Positions 52,095 to 63,147 of a DNA stretch of 64,000 nucleotides are shown in pieces. A model generated the notes under the pieces. The model did not search any database and was not told where the DNA came from. It worked only from the letters and a program-made list of their open reading frames with translations. The stretch's first letter is position 1; each line of letters starts with the position of its first letter. The stretch is from contig CAUYUJ010009447.1 of the NCBI GenBank assembly GCA_963575745.1, forward strand, positions 308,523 to 372,522, given 5' to 3'. The position numbers and the translations under genes are program-made. Source of the DNA: Prorocentrum cordatum (Eukaryota > Sar > Dinophyceae > Prorocentrales > Prorocentraceae).

Positions 52095-52470
52095 TAGTAC
52101 TATGGATCTTGATATCGATTGTGAGATCGATAATGAGATCGATAGTGTAATAGATAGTGAGGAAAATTGTAAGGCCGATCGTGAGACCGAGAGTGAAATC
52201 GATTCAAGGAGATCGATAGTGAGATCGATCGCGAGGTCGCTCATGCGATTTCTAGTGAGATCGCTTGTGAGATCGATAGTGAGATCGATTGTGAGATCGA
52301 TGGTGAGATCAATAGAGAAGTGGGTAATGAGATCGACGGTAAGACCGATCTATAAGAAGATCGCCCCGGAACCCGGGACCCGGGAACCTCGCCGCCCACC
52401 GAAATCAGCCCAGAACCTGGAAGTGGGAACCCAGGAACCCGGAACCGGGAACCCGGGAACCCAGCCTGCC
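52095..52470. repeat. GATCGATAGTGA 12-mer array followed by GGGAACCC repeats
   Basis: GAGATCGATAGTGAGATCGA units to about 52350. Then GGAACCCGGGAACC-type units at 52370-52465. Confidence 0.85.
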
Positions 52471-54080
52471 ACCAAAATCGGCGGGAAACTTTCGCCAAAT
52501 CTTTCAACCTCCGCGAGGACCCCTTCAGTGCAAGCACTGATTGGGGAACTTGCCGCTTATACAGCACAATATCTGTCAAGCTCAATTATACTCTTCCTAT
52601 GGCCAGGCCATGCTCTGAAGAGACGGATGATTTGCGCTCTCCTGAATCACGCATTCTGCCTGCAAGGTGGCTGGGCTCTGCACACCAAATTATCCATTGC
52701 TATGGTATGTTCTGTGCTCTCCTGGTATTGGCTTTCCCTGGAAGGGCAGGCGGCTTCCGTTACGGCGGTCCTCGCACTCATCGTGCAGAATCGAAAATAA
52801 GCATGGGCAGAGGTATGCGAGGAGCCTGAAAAGCTGCAAGATGGACGCGGGGGCCAAGGACCATCATCACCACCAACGAAGGAGAACCAGCATGCAATAG
52901 GCCGCCTGTGAGAGCTTTCGTGCACCACCAGCTCCCCTCCCAGCCAGCCGCACCCGAAGGGCAACATAATGACGGTGCAGATCCTGGTCTGCCAAATGCC
53001 AACGTTGCTACCGCTCGCGAGCGCCCCGAAAGTCTCCACGATACACGCGACGACAGCTTAGAAGCCCGATGCACCCCCTCGCCAGCAGTGACAGGATGCC
53101 GCGCCAGCACGTGCGCCCTGCGCACTATGGTGTCGATGACGCCGTCGATCTCGCCTAGCCTTGGCTTGCAGATCACCTCAACCTGAGAATCATTGCACGC
53201 TCGAAGGCGCTGTCACTAAATCACAATCGATCCACGATCGAGGGGCTACCCTCTCAACTCGCTATCCGCATGGTGCTCCTATCCGAAGTCGACAGCTCGC
53301 AGTTCCTGGTCCGTCCCCCACTTGAATGGCACTCAAATTCAATGCCAGCTGCAAACTTTCCACGTCACTGGGGGCATTACTTCCATGTAGGGCCTATGGG
53401 TGGATGCGCTCAGATTCTGCTAGGCTTGCCGAAGTAAGCGGATATAGCGGTACAGCAGTCAATGCACGATCTCAGTGGCGCACTAGTCGAGCTCACTTCG
53501 ATCGGAGTTCGATCGAAAAATTCACTTGACAACCCGAGCGGGCTCCCAGGTTAGCTGTGACAAGCGAAGTCCAGCTGGAAGCCAACCAAATAGCAAATAG
53601 AGCCCTTTGGCTCCGACCGTAACTGCTTCAACCGGACTTCGCACGGCTCGGGAGCGGCTGGGTCCAGATGGAGGCACACCAGATGGAGCCCCTTGTCTCC
53701 GACCGAGAGAGCGAGTTTCACGGGCACTTGCCTTGGGAACATTCGGCGGCGCGTTTCGAACCAGGGGGTAACCCCCCTCCAACACTCGGCGCCGTCGATG
53801 AGAACCACGGGGGTGGGGGTCCAAACACCTCCCCGCCGGCGCCGGCACTTGCGCTGGCGCTGGCGGCTGCCAGCAGCGCCGACGGCGGGGACGCAGCGAC
53901 GATGACCAGAGAGGGCCCAGGGAGAGGGGGGTTTGACCCCCCCGCGCCGGCCCCGGCGCTATCGGCGGCCAGCAGCGGCGATGGCGGGGACGCAGCGACG
54001 ATGACCAGAGGGCCCAGTGGCCGCAGAGGGAACACACAAATCGCCGTATCGAGCCCTCGCATGCACCTCAGACGCCCCCG
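52471..54080. other. Low-copy spacer, no supportable gene
   Basis: No domain in either strand. A ~65-bp phrase (GACGGCGGGGACGCAGCGAC followed by GATGACCAGAG) is duplicated at about 53881 and 53973. Confidence 0.4.
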
Positions 54081-55852
54081 AAACTCTTCTGACGAGATCT
54101 CGAGAGGCATCCATTAGAACTCTGACCCAAAGCCAAAACACAGTGGCGGGAAGAGCCGACGGCCACACCATCACCACCACCACCACAAACCACAAACTAC
54201 CACACCACCACCACCACCGCCACCACCAGCACCTCAAACACAACCACCGCAACCCACCACCACAACCACCACCATCACCACAAACCACTACACCACCACC
54301 ACCAAACACGCCACCACCACCAGCACCACCACAAGCCACCACTACCACCACCACAACCACCACCACCACCACAATCACAAACCACCACACCATTACCGCC
54401 ACCATCACCACCACCGCCACCACCACCACCATCATCACAATCCACCACCACCACCAACACCACCACTACAAACAACCACACCACCACCACCACAACCGCC
54501 ACCACCACCACCACCACCACCACCCACCACCCACCACCCACCACCACAACTACCAGCAGCAGCAGCACCACCACCAGCACAACAACCAACACCACAGCCC
54601 ACCACCACCACCACAAAAAAAAAAAAACACAACGCCACCACCACCACCGCCACCACCACGACCACGACCATCACCACCTCAACCCACCACCACCACCACC
54701 ACCAAACCACATCGCAACCCGCACCAGCGCAACCGCTACCACCACCATCACAACAGCTCACCATCACCACCACCACCATCACACCAACCCACCACCACAA
54801 CCACCACCACCACAATTTAGCACAACACCGCCACAACCACCGCTACAACCACCACCACTACTGCCAGCAACACGACCCACCACCACCACCACCACATACC
54901 ACCACACCACCACCACCACCAGCACCACCGCCACTACCACCACCGCCGGCACCACCGCCACTAGCCACCGCCACAACCACCACCGCCACCAAAACCACCA
55001 CCACAAACCACCACACCACAACCACCACCACCCCCGCCACAACCACCACCACTACTACCAGCAGCACGACCCACCACCACCACCACATACCACCACACCA
55101 CCACCACCACCAGCACCACCGCTACTACCACCACCACCGGCACCACCGCCACAAGCCACCGCCACAACCACCACCGCCACCAAAACCACCACCACAAACC
55201 ACCACACCACAAACAACCACCACACCACCACCAGCAAACCACCACATCACCACCACAACCACCACCACCGCCACCACCACCACCACCACAACCCACCAAC
55301 ACCACAACAAACCACCACCCCACCGCCGCCACCACCACCACTACTACCACCACCACCACCAACCACAACAACCACCAACACAACAACCCACCACCACCAC
55401 CACAACCAGCACCACCGCCACCCTCACCACCACAACCCACCACAACCACAACAACTACCACCACAACCACCACGACAAACCACCACACCACCACCGCCTT
55501 AACCGCCGCCACCTTAACCCACCACCGCCACAACTACCACCACCATAACAAGAAACCACCGCACCACCACCACCACCGCCACCGCCACCACCACCGCCAC
55601 CACAACCTGCCACCACAAGCACCACAACAACCACCACACCACCACCACCACCAACCACCACACCACCACCACCACCGTCAAAACCACCACCACCATCAGC
55701 CCACCACCACCTCAGCGAGGCCCCAGGAGACGCCCGAGAGGCGCCCAGGATGCTTCACAAATGCTCTTCAGAAGCCCCCGAGAGCCCTCCGACGAGACCC
55801 CAAGATGCATCCATTAGGATTCTGACCCAAAACCAAGGCACGGTGGCGGAGC
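54081..55852. repeat. (ACC)n tract flanked by a direct repeat
   Basis: 1.55 kb of CCACCA/CAACCA triplets at about 54162-55715. A ~60-bp phrase (CGACGAGA.C then GCATCCATTAG then TCTGACCCAAA.CCAA) precedes it at 54090-54152 and follows it at 55792-55852. Poly-His/Pro/Thr frames are by-products. Confidence 0.9.
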
Positions 55853-56130
55853 ATCGTCGTCGTCGTCGCCGTCGTCCTCGTTGACGCTCCCCGCCGCAGC
55901 CGCCCGCCGCCCCAGGCGCCGGCGCCGGCCCAGAAAAAGAAATCGTCGTCTTCATCGACGCTCCCCGCGCCGCCGCCGACGACGTCGGCGCGGGCCCGAG
56001 GAGAGGGAGAGAGGAGAAGTAGGGGAGGGGGGGGGGTTCGAACCCCCCCCCCGCCTCCGTCACGGGAAGGAGGGGGGGGGGGAGGGGGGGGGAGTTCGAC
56101 CCTCTACCCCCCTCCATCCAGGGGGGGGGG
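55853..56130. other. GTC triplets and G/C homopolymer-rich stretch
   Basis: CGTCGTCGTC run at 55855-55875. A G9-TTCGAA-C10-like palindrome at about 56026-56050 sits among other G-runs. Confidence 0.7.
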
Positions 56131-58312
56131 TCTGGTTCCAACCCCCACAGAACGCGCTCATTCCTCCGACCCCAGATCACCTGAAGCATCACCCAGGACT
56201 GCACAGCAGAAAACGCGGACCTGGAAGTCGCCATGAGGATCAAACGCCCCCCGATGTCAAATTCAATGTATGTCCAGCGGACAACCTTTCCGAGGGCCCT
56301 GGGGCCTCGTTGCCTGTTAACTTATCTGACCTGGCCGCGTCTTCCAGAATCACCTCAGCAGTTGGAGTGCCCATGTGTGTTTACCAGGTCACGACGGCCC
56401 AATAAGCATAAATCCTCGCCCCTGGGGAGCATGCTTCCCAATGTCACACCCGTGAATCTGGACTTGCATCCGGCTCCAAACAGGTATGTCAATAGGGGGT
56501 CCCACAAATATTGCTCCCCCATGTCGTGGCAGGACTTGCTTACTCACCAAACCATATGGGTCTTGAGATGAATACGTGAGCCTCCTTTGTCGCTGTGCCT
56601 TTGTGTGTATGTGCCAGTGTCTGGGAGTCTCAATTTCAATATTTGCGAGTGCGTCTTTATCAAACTCCTCGATGTGCCGCGGGCCACGTGGCAGCCTTGC
56701 TTCTAGGCCCGTTCACGTGAGCTGTTCACGAGCTTCCAAACTGCTCGCATTTGAAGATGCGTGGTGATCTGGAGCCTGCGTGTGCAAATGAGACTCGCGG
56801 ACAACCAACTGCCAGAAACACAAGTTTTGAAAACGTCGGAGGGGAAAAGCCAATTCAAACTCAGGACAGGCTTCGCGGTCGCGTCGAGATTCGGCTAGGA
56901 ACCCCGCAAGGACAGCTGGAACGAGGTAGAATTACGGCGCGGACGATCAGGCTGGCCAGCCACGCTGTTTTTCTGACCTTCCGGGGGCGGCGGGCTAACA
57001 GCATGCATGCAGAACGACCTCTTCTCCGACTTGCATCTTCAAACAATCGATGCATGTAGACTGGGTGCTGTTTAGTCCTCATTTCTGACCGCTACACCTT
57101 ACGGAGTCCTCGCCCACCTCATCGTATTTCTATTCATCCTGTCGCGCCCATGTATCGCATGCTGTCCTGCTGGCTTCAAGCCCCTGCTTCTAAACTGCAC
57201 TCATGGCAACCCAGAGCTACCACACGGCATCGATCGGCAAAATGATTCTCACATGCGCTGCGCTATGCAAAACCCCCCTCACAAACCAGCACGACCAATG
57301 CCTTCAATCGAACCGTCGTGGCCATGCTTTCAACTGAACCGTCATGCCATAGCCTGTGACAAATTGCCGGGATGTCGAAAGGCACGTGTACACGCCGCTC
57401 GTCGCTTGATGCTTGCCAAGGGGAAATGCCTTATCTCGCATGCCTGGGCCCATGTGGCTTCATGAGAACTGATTCCACTGGCCCGGTAACTAATACACGC
57501 CGACGTTCAGCTTCAGAAACCAATCTCGCCAGATGAGAATCTCGCAAACAACATGGCATGCGAAAGTGTTGCTTGTTGAACTGACGCGGCGCGGTGGCGG
57601 CTCCCAGACCCCGGGCTACCTTGGCTACCGTGAGCTGCTGCTCATAGGGGTTGACGGAACCAGCCTTCACTCTGAGCGGCGCTTGGGCTCCGCTCCCAGG
57701 TGCTCTCGCAGTGGGCCGAGCACCCCTGGGGGTGCGGGATTCGTCCACGGGGGCCCTGCCCGTTGAGCAAGAGGCGAAATGCCAGAGGCACGCGCAGCCA
57801 AAATGATATATCCATATCCACGCCGTCTTGGATGTTTGGAGAAGGGTTGCCAAAAATCCGAGACGCATTGAAGAGGTGCAGACAAGCAAATCTCGGTATA
57901 TGACATCCACGCTCAGTGCGCCCCGGGGAAGGGAGCCCGAAGATCTGAGACGCAGCGGATGAGGACATACATCCTGCGCGCAGGAGGGGGAGGGGAAGTC
58001 CTGGCTCACTGATGGCCTCGCCCCGGCCACGTGCAGAACAGAACACTCCCAGCGGCCGCCATCTCTGACAAGAGAGCGCGAGTGCGTCACGCCCCCCGCC
58101 CCAGCGGCCACTGTGGAGCTTCGACCGCAGCTCGTGGCACTCCGGCCACTCCTGCCCGCGAGGGCCGCGGGGCCGCCGCAACCTCAGAGAGTATCCCCGT
58201 GCTTCCTCCCAGGCCCCACCTATCCCTCGGCCTCTCGTCTCTGCTCCCGCCCCTGGCCGCCTGCCACCATCGTCGCGCCATCGGGCCATCATCCCGTTCC
58301 TCATTCCCCTCC
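56131..58312. other. Low-copy spacer, no supportable gene
   Basis: Base composition is more even than elsewhere. Minus frames of 226-355 aa exist around 57431-58700 but run through simple repeats and a TIR element, and show no domain. Two related phrases (GCCAAAAATCCGAGACGC and GCCCGAAGATCTGAGACGC) lie at 57848 and 57937. Confidence 0.4.
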
Positions 58313-58465
58313 CCCTCCTCCACTCTTCCTCCTCCTCCTCCTCTTCCTCCTCCTCATCCTCCTCCTCCTCCTTTTTCTTCTCCTCCTCCTCCTCCTTCTC
58401 CTCCGCCCATTTGTCCTCCTCCCCCGCCGCCTCTTCGTCCTCCTCCTCCTCCTCCCCCCCTCCCT
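58313..58465. repeat. (CCT)n microsatellite
   Basis: CTCCTC triplets with TTT and CCG interruptions. Confidence 0.9.
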
Positions 58466-58495
58466 GAGCAAGGTCGTGACGCCATTTCGTTGTGT

Positions 58496-58640
58496 TCCTC
58501 TGGCGACGAATCGGTGATGCATTTGCGACTCTGGCGATGCCTCGGCACCGTTCGCGGGGGGAAAATCGGGCTCCACATCGAGCATCATGGCCGATGCATC
58601 GGCGATGCGGCGCGATCCTCCAAACCCATCTACTCGGACC
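58496..58640. mobile_element. GCGATGC family element, copy 2 (partial)
   Basis: Shares ATCGGGCTCCACATCGAGC, GCATCGGCGATGCGGCGCGA and CCCATCTACTCGGACC with the right half of 37060-37238. The left arm is degraded. Confidence 0.65.
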
Positions 58641-59089
58641 ACATTTGGGCTGGAGCTCTGAAGTTGGCAGTGCCTCCCCAAGGGATGCGGCCCCTTTTCG
58701 TCCTACCACGTGAGTAAGGAGCCCACGAAGGACGCACGCGCCCGACCATGTACGTGAATACGGTCCCCCAGCTCGCGAGACCAGCCGCGTGATACGAACG
58801 TTCGCGCAACGCCTACTCTCGAAACTAACGTGGATTCATGTACGTGTACGTCCTTCGTTCGCTCTGGAGTGGGGGTCGCCTGCTGCTCTACGTGCCGCGC
58901 CGCGCCATGCCCGGCCGCACATCCTGCACCACCTTCCGGTCCTGAGCAAGGGCGGCCTTTGCCGAGGGTGACCTCCCGGTGCGCTGCCGTGTGGGGCCGA
59001 GCCCACTCCAAAGGGCACCGCCAGGAGTGCTGAAGAGGAGCTGCCAGGCGCCCCATGTTTGGCGGCGAGCGCGGGGGGGAACCAGAAGG
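58641..59089. other. No gene recognised
   Basis: Spacer between repeats; nothing found. Confidence 0.4.
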
Positions 59090-59292
59090 GGCGTGCCTTC
59101 TCAGGAGGCTCGGAAGAACTTCCCTGGCCTTCTGAGCAGTTCTCTACGCCCTCCCCGAAGACACGGACAACTTCTCGGACGCCGCGAGGTTCTCTGAGAA
59201 GTCCCGCCGCCCTCTGACAAGTGCTTCTCCTTCTCACTTCCCCCACTCGCTGGCCGCCGCCATGTGGCCGATTCCAGAGCCCCTGAACCCAA
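59090..59292 (+). repeat. AGAAGGC dispersed repeat, copy 3
   Basis: Same orientation as 47563-47806, sharing AGAAGTCCCGCCGCC, CTTCTCCTTCTC.CTTCCCCC and CTCGC.GGCCGCCGCC-type end words. Confidence 0.65.
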
Positions 59293-60457
59293 ACATGTTG
59301 TCACCTCTTGGGAGGTCGACTTTTGCTCTCGCCGGCTTCCGCCGGCGGAGCCGCTGCCGCTTTACTTCCGCCGACCTTCCGCCGACCTTCCGCCGCGGAC
59401 GAGATGGCAGCTCCTTCGATCCTCGAAGGCAGGGCCCTTGTCGGATCGCCGCATGTGGTCCAGCACCAGGATATCACCCCAGCGAATGCCCAGTCGGGCG
59501 AAAGGGGAGGGGGGAGCGCAAAGGAAGGCGTTAGCGAATCCGCTCACGAAACTGATTTCTCCGGCGCCTGCGGGGCGTAGGAGGTGCCAGTGTATCGACG
59601 GAGGCGCCCGCCGGTGAGGCCGAAAGCAGCTGCACGCAGCAGAGTTCGCACCCCTCCTCCGTTACCCCCGACAGGCAAGACCGGTCCACAAGAAAACCAT
59701 CGCAAGAAACCCAGCAAGGAAAGTCGCCCGAGTTTATTGGGCAAGGGCTGGGCTTTTTTTTGTGTTCAATACCAGCAGGGACGGCGGATGGTCGCACCCC
59801 GCTTAACACTGACCAAAGCCAAAGCCCTGTCTATCGGATGCTACATATTGGTTGCATATCAACGCGTGGCCCCGGCATGCAGCGGGTCGGAAACAAATAT
59901 TTATCGTGTGCACCAGCTTTGAGTGTCACACGATGCCGTACCACAAGCATAGCGAGCGAGCAGACTGAATTCAATACAGCCCATATCTTCAGAAAGCACA
60001 TGGAGAGGCAATATGATCCCTATGAGGAGGAGGACGACGACGAGAAAGGAGTGGATAGCCGCATGCCAGCTGCTCAGCCGCTTGTCGAACCGCGCGCTGC
60101 CCGCAGGGTGCCGCTTCGCGGGGGCGTCTGGACTGGACTGCTAACGCCTTGGGCTCTAACTAGAAAGGGGCCCAGGGACACATAAATAACAAATAGGCAC
60201 GCATCCCAGGATTCCCCATCTTTCCCCATCTCTTCTAGGTTCTCGTCTTCCTCCCCACTTCCCATCTTCTCCCACGTTCTCCTGGGAGGCAACGATTCAT
60301 TACGTCCGTGTTTTCCCCCCTCCTGAAACGAATCCGCTATGCACTGAACTGTCGCGCGGAAGATGTGCCGTTCGCCAGGTCCTCTGGCAGTGCACCTCCT
60401 CGTCTCGGGCCCGCTGCGGCGGAAGCGCCGCCGCGGGGCAGAGCGAGGCCTATAGCC
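59293..60457. other. Low-copy spacer, no supportable gene
   Basis: Frames of 90-141 aa on both strands show no motif. CGCCGACCTTCCGCCGACCT duplication at 59367. Confidence 0.4.
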
Positions 60458-60620
60458 TTAGGTCGGGCGTGTCCCCCAACAGGCGGATTTCGGACGAAAT
60501 GATAAACATACAACACAAAAAATCCTCCAACATAGTAAACAATAGGAAAATAATCGTCCCCTGACCATTTTTGTTGACCTTCTTTGGATATTCCTCCTGT
60601 AGCGGCACAGGCCCGACTTA
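60458..60620 (+). mobile_element. TIR-A element, copy f
   Basis: Left TTAGGTCGGGCGTGTCC with AACAGGCGGATTTCGG; right TGTAGCGGCACAGGCCCGACTTA. Confidence 0.85.
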
Positions 60621-60945
60621 AACATAGCCGCTGGCTGCCCGCTGCCCGACAAGGTGCGCCTCCGGGGCTCCCGCCGCGGCCGCTCCGGCCAGCGTGGCGT
60701 GTGTGTTGCGCGGGCCGAGCCGTCGGCCAGAGACCACCGCTCGGCGACATGCGAGAGCTTCGTTGCCTCGATACGCGCGTTTTGAAACGCAACTAGGGGA
60801 ACGAAGAATGACATAATCAAGGGCAGCAGCGTGGAATAGGGATTCCCCGCTGCAATGTCCCGGCGGAGAACCGCGGGCCACGCGGGGGCTCGTCGTCGGG
60901 CCCTCCGCCAGTGGCTCCTCCTTCTTCTCCTTGTCGTCCCCCGCC
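60621..60945. other. No gene recognised
   Basis: GC-rich spacer; nothing found. Confidence 0.4.
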
Positions 60946-61420
60946 CCCAATCGACCCCCTTGAAACCCTGCGGGGGGCAGTCCCACGAGCGTGGCCGAAA
61001 TGTGGCTGAGGCAACTCCACTCGCCTGAACCCCCCCGGGAGAAACGATCAGAAGAGGGGTTGCACTCGAATGCGCGACGACCTTGCACGGTGGCTCACGC
61101 AGGCCGCTCGCGCGGCAGACGCGCGAACTTACGAGGGCGGCATGCGCGCGAGTGCCCGCGCAATCGACCCCCTTGAAACCCTGCGGGGGGCAGTCCCACG
61201 AGCGTGGCCAAGACGTGGCTGAGGCAATTCCACTCGCCTGACCCCCCAGGGAGAAACGATCAGAAGGGGGGTTGCACTCGATTGCACGACGACCTTGCGC
61301 GGTGGATCACGAAAGCCGCTCGCGCGGCAGACCGCATTAAGACGCCTACGCGCCACCTTCCGCGGGCAGCTCACGCACAAGTGCACGCGCAATCGACCCC
61401 CTTGAAACCCTGCGGGTGCG
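60946..61420. repeat. ~220-bp tandem repeat, two full units and a third start
   Basis: CAATCGACCCCCTTGAAACC recurs at about 60948, 61160 and 61390. GGGGGCAGTCCCACGAGCGT and GTTGCACTCGA.TGC.CGACG repeat inside. Confidence 0.9.
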
Positions 61421-62530
61421 CCCTCCCGCGGGCGCTTTGAAATGTGTCGCCCGGTTGCGGTTGCGGTTGCGGTTGCGCGCTCCCGCGGGCGCTTTGAAAT
61501 GTGTCGCCCAGTTGCCGTGGCGGTTGCGGTTGCGCGCTCCCGCGGGCGCTTTGAAATGTGTCGCCCTGTTGCGGTTGCGGTTGCGCGCTCCCGCGGGCGC
61601 TTTGAAATGTGTCGCCCGGTTGCGGTTGCGGTTGCGAGCCCGCGGGCGCTTTGAAATGTGTCGCCCGGTTGCTGTTGCGGTTGCGAGCCCGCGGGCGCTT
61701 TGAAATGTGTCGCCCGGTTGCGGTCGCGGTTGCGGTTGCGCCCGCGGGCGCTTTGAAATGTGTCGCCCGGTTGCGGTTGCGGTTGCGGTTGCGCGCTCCC
61801 GCGGGCGCTTGAAATGTGTCGCGGGTTGCGGTCGCGGTTGCGCGCCCGCGGGCGCTTTGAAATGTGTCGCCCGGTTGCGGTTGCGGTTGCGGTTGCGCGC
61901 TCCCGCGGGCGCTTTGAAATGTGTCGCCGGGTTGCGGTTGCGGTTGCGCGCCCGCGGGCGCTTTGAAATGTGTCGGTTGCGGTTTGCGGTTGCGGCTGCG
62001 GAAATGTGCGCGCTCCCGCGGGCGCTTTGAAATGTCGTCGCGGTTGCGGTTGCGGTTGCGCGCTCCCGCGGGCGCTTTGAAATGTGTCGCCGGGTTGCGG
62101 TTGCGGTTGCGCGCTCCCGCGGGCGCTTTGAAATGCGTCGCCCGGTTGCGGTTGCGTTGCGCGCCCGCGGGCGCTTTGAAATGTGTCGCCCGGTTGCGGT
62201 TGCGGTTGCGGTTGCGCGCTCCCGCGGGCGCTTTGAAATGTGTCGCCCGGTTGCGGTTGCGGTTGCGCGCCCGCGGGCGCTTTGAAATGTGTCGCCCGGT
62301 TGCGGTTGCGGTTGCGGTTGCGCGCTCCCGCGGGCGCTTTGAAATGTGTCGCCGGGTTGCGGTTGCGGTTGCGCGTTCCCGCGGGCGCTTTGAAATGTGT
62401 CGCCCGGTTGCGGTTGCGGTTGCGGTTGCGCGCTCCCGCGGGCGCTTTGAAATGTGTCGCCCGGTTGGGTTGCGGTTGCCGCCGCCGGATTGCGCTCCCG
62501 CGGGCGGTTTGAAATGTGTCTCCCGAGCTG
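61421..62530. repeat. ~54-bp minisatellite with nested GGTTGC hexamers (about 20 units)
   Basis: Unit GCGCTCCCGCGGGCGCTTTG then AAATGTGTCGCCCGGTTGC, followed by a variable number (about 1-4) of GGTTGC hexamers. The third unit of the neighbouring 220-bp repeat runs straight into it. Encodes SRGRFEMCRPVAVAVA-like frames only as a by-product. Confidence 0.95.
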
Positions 62531-62571
62531 TCCCCTGACGTTCAGTCAGTCATCAGTCAGCCGGCGGGCAC

Positions 62572-62790
62572 GGAATTTCACCGGGCTCCGCCGGGAAACA
62601 TAACAACTCGGAGGACCGTGCGGATTTCTCGGATCCGCGTGGGACCCCCCTCGCGGCGCCTCCGGCGCCGCCCCTGGCGCGCTCCGCACGTCAGGGAAGG
62701 GGGGTCCAGCGCGGATCCGAGAAATCCGCGTTGACCTCTGAGCTGTTATGTTCATGTCATTGTTTGTTTCCCGAGAAACACGTCCCGTGT
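62572..62790. mobile_element. CRU fold-back element, copy 5
   Basis: Arms GACCGTGCGGATTTCTCGGA and right partner near 62715, with an outer GGGAAACATAACAACTC arm pairing with GAGCTGTTATGTTC...TTTCCC. Centre GGCGCCTCCGGCGCC then TGGCGCGCTCCGCACGTCA. Confidence 0.85.
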
Positions 62791-63147
62791 TCAAGACGTC
62801 CGTGTCAATACGATGCGTGTTGGCTCCACGTATTCGACCAAATTTTGGCGAATGTATCGCGTCGGGCCTATGCTTTCAGCCTACGTGTTGAGCTCCGTAT
62901 CAATACGACACGTGTTGCGTTGTGCGTATCGGGGCAGCTAAGTGCAAGAGTGACCCTGGGCAAGGGTGACCTCTCGTGCGCGGCTTTTTGGTCGCAGCGG
63001 GGGGACCAAACGCAAGCGCGCAGGCCGCTACCATCGCAGTCGCGCTCGGCGATCGGGGTACCCCAATGGGCCCACACCAAAGGTCACTCCTGCGAAGGGT
63101 TACCCTTGCGGGTAGTCGAACCGCCCCCTTGGCGCCGCCGCGGCCAG
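62791..63147. other. 3' intergenic DNA of the GH7-like gene
   Basis: A 22-bp near duplicate (TCAATACGA..CGTGTTG) occurs at 62804 and 62901. Repeated AAGGGTGACC/GGTCACTCC/GGGTTACCC words lie at 62945-63115. No polyadenylation signal is recognised. Confidence 0.5.

Noticed and set aside
54162-55715. His/Pro/Thr-rich plus frame and Val/Gly/Trp-rich minus frames
   Set aside because: Translations of the (ACC)n tract only.
56026-56050. GGTTCGAACC palindrome resembling a tRNA T-arm/B box
   Set aside because: It is embedded in G and C homopolymers with no A box, acceptor stem or anticodon arm in range.
57431-58709. Minus-strand frames of 226 and 355 aa
   Set aside because: The longer one runs through a (CCT)n tract and a TIR element; neither contains a domain or even composition along its length.
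17985-62530. CRISPR-like arrays
   Set aside because: The tandem arrays (74-bp, 90-bp, 54-bp) lack unique spacers between constant repeats, no cas-like gene is present, and the context is eukaryotic.
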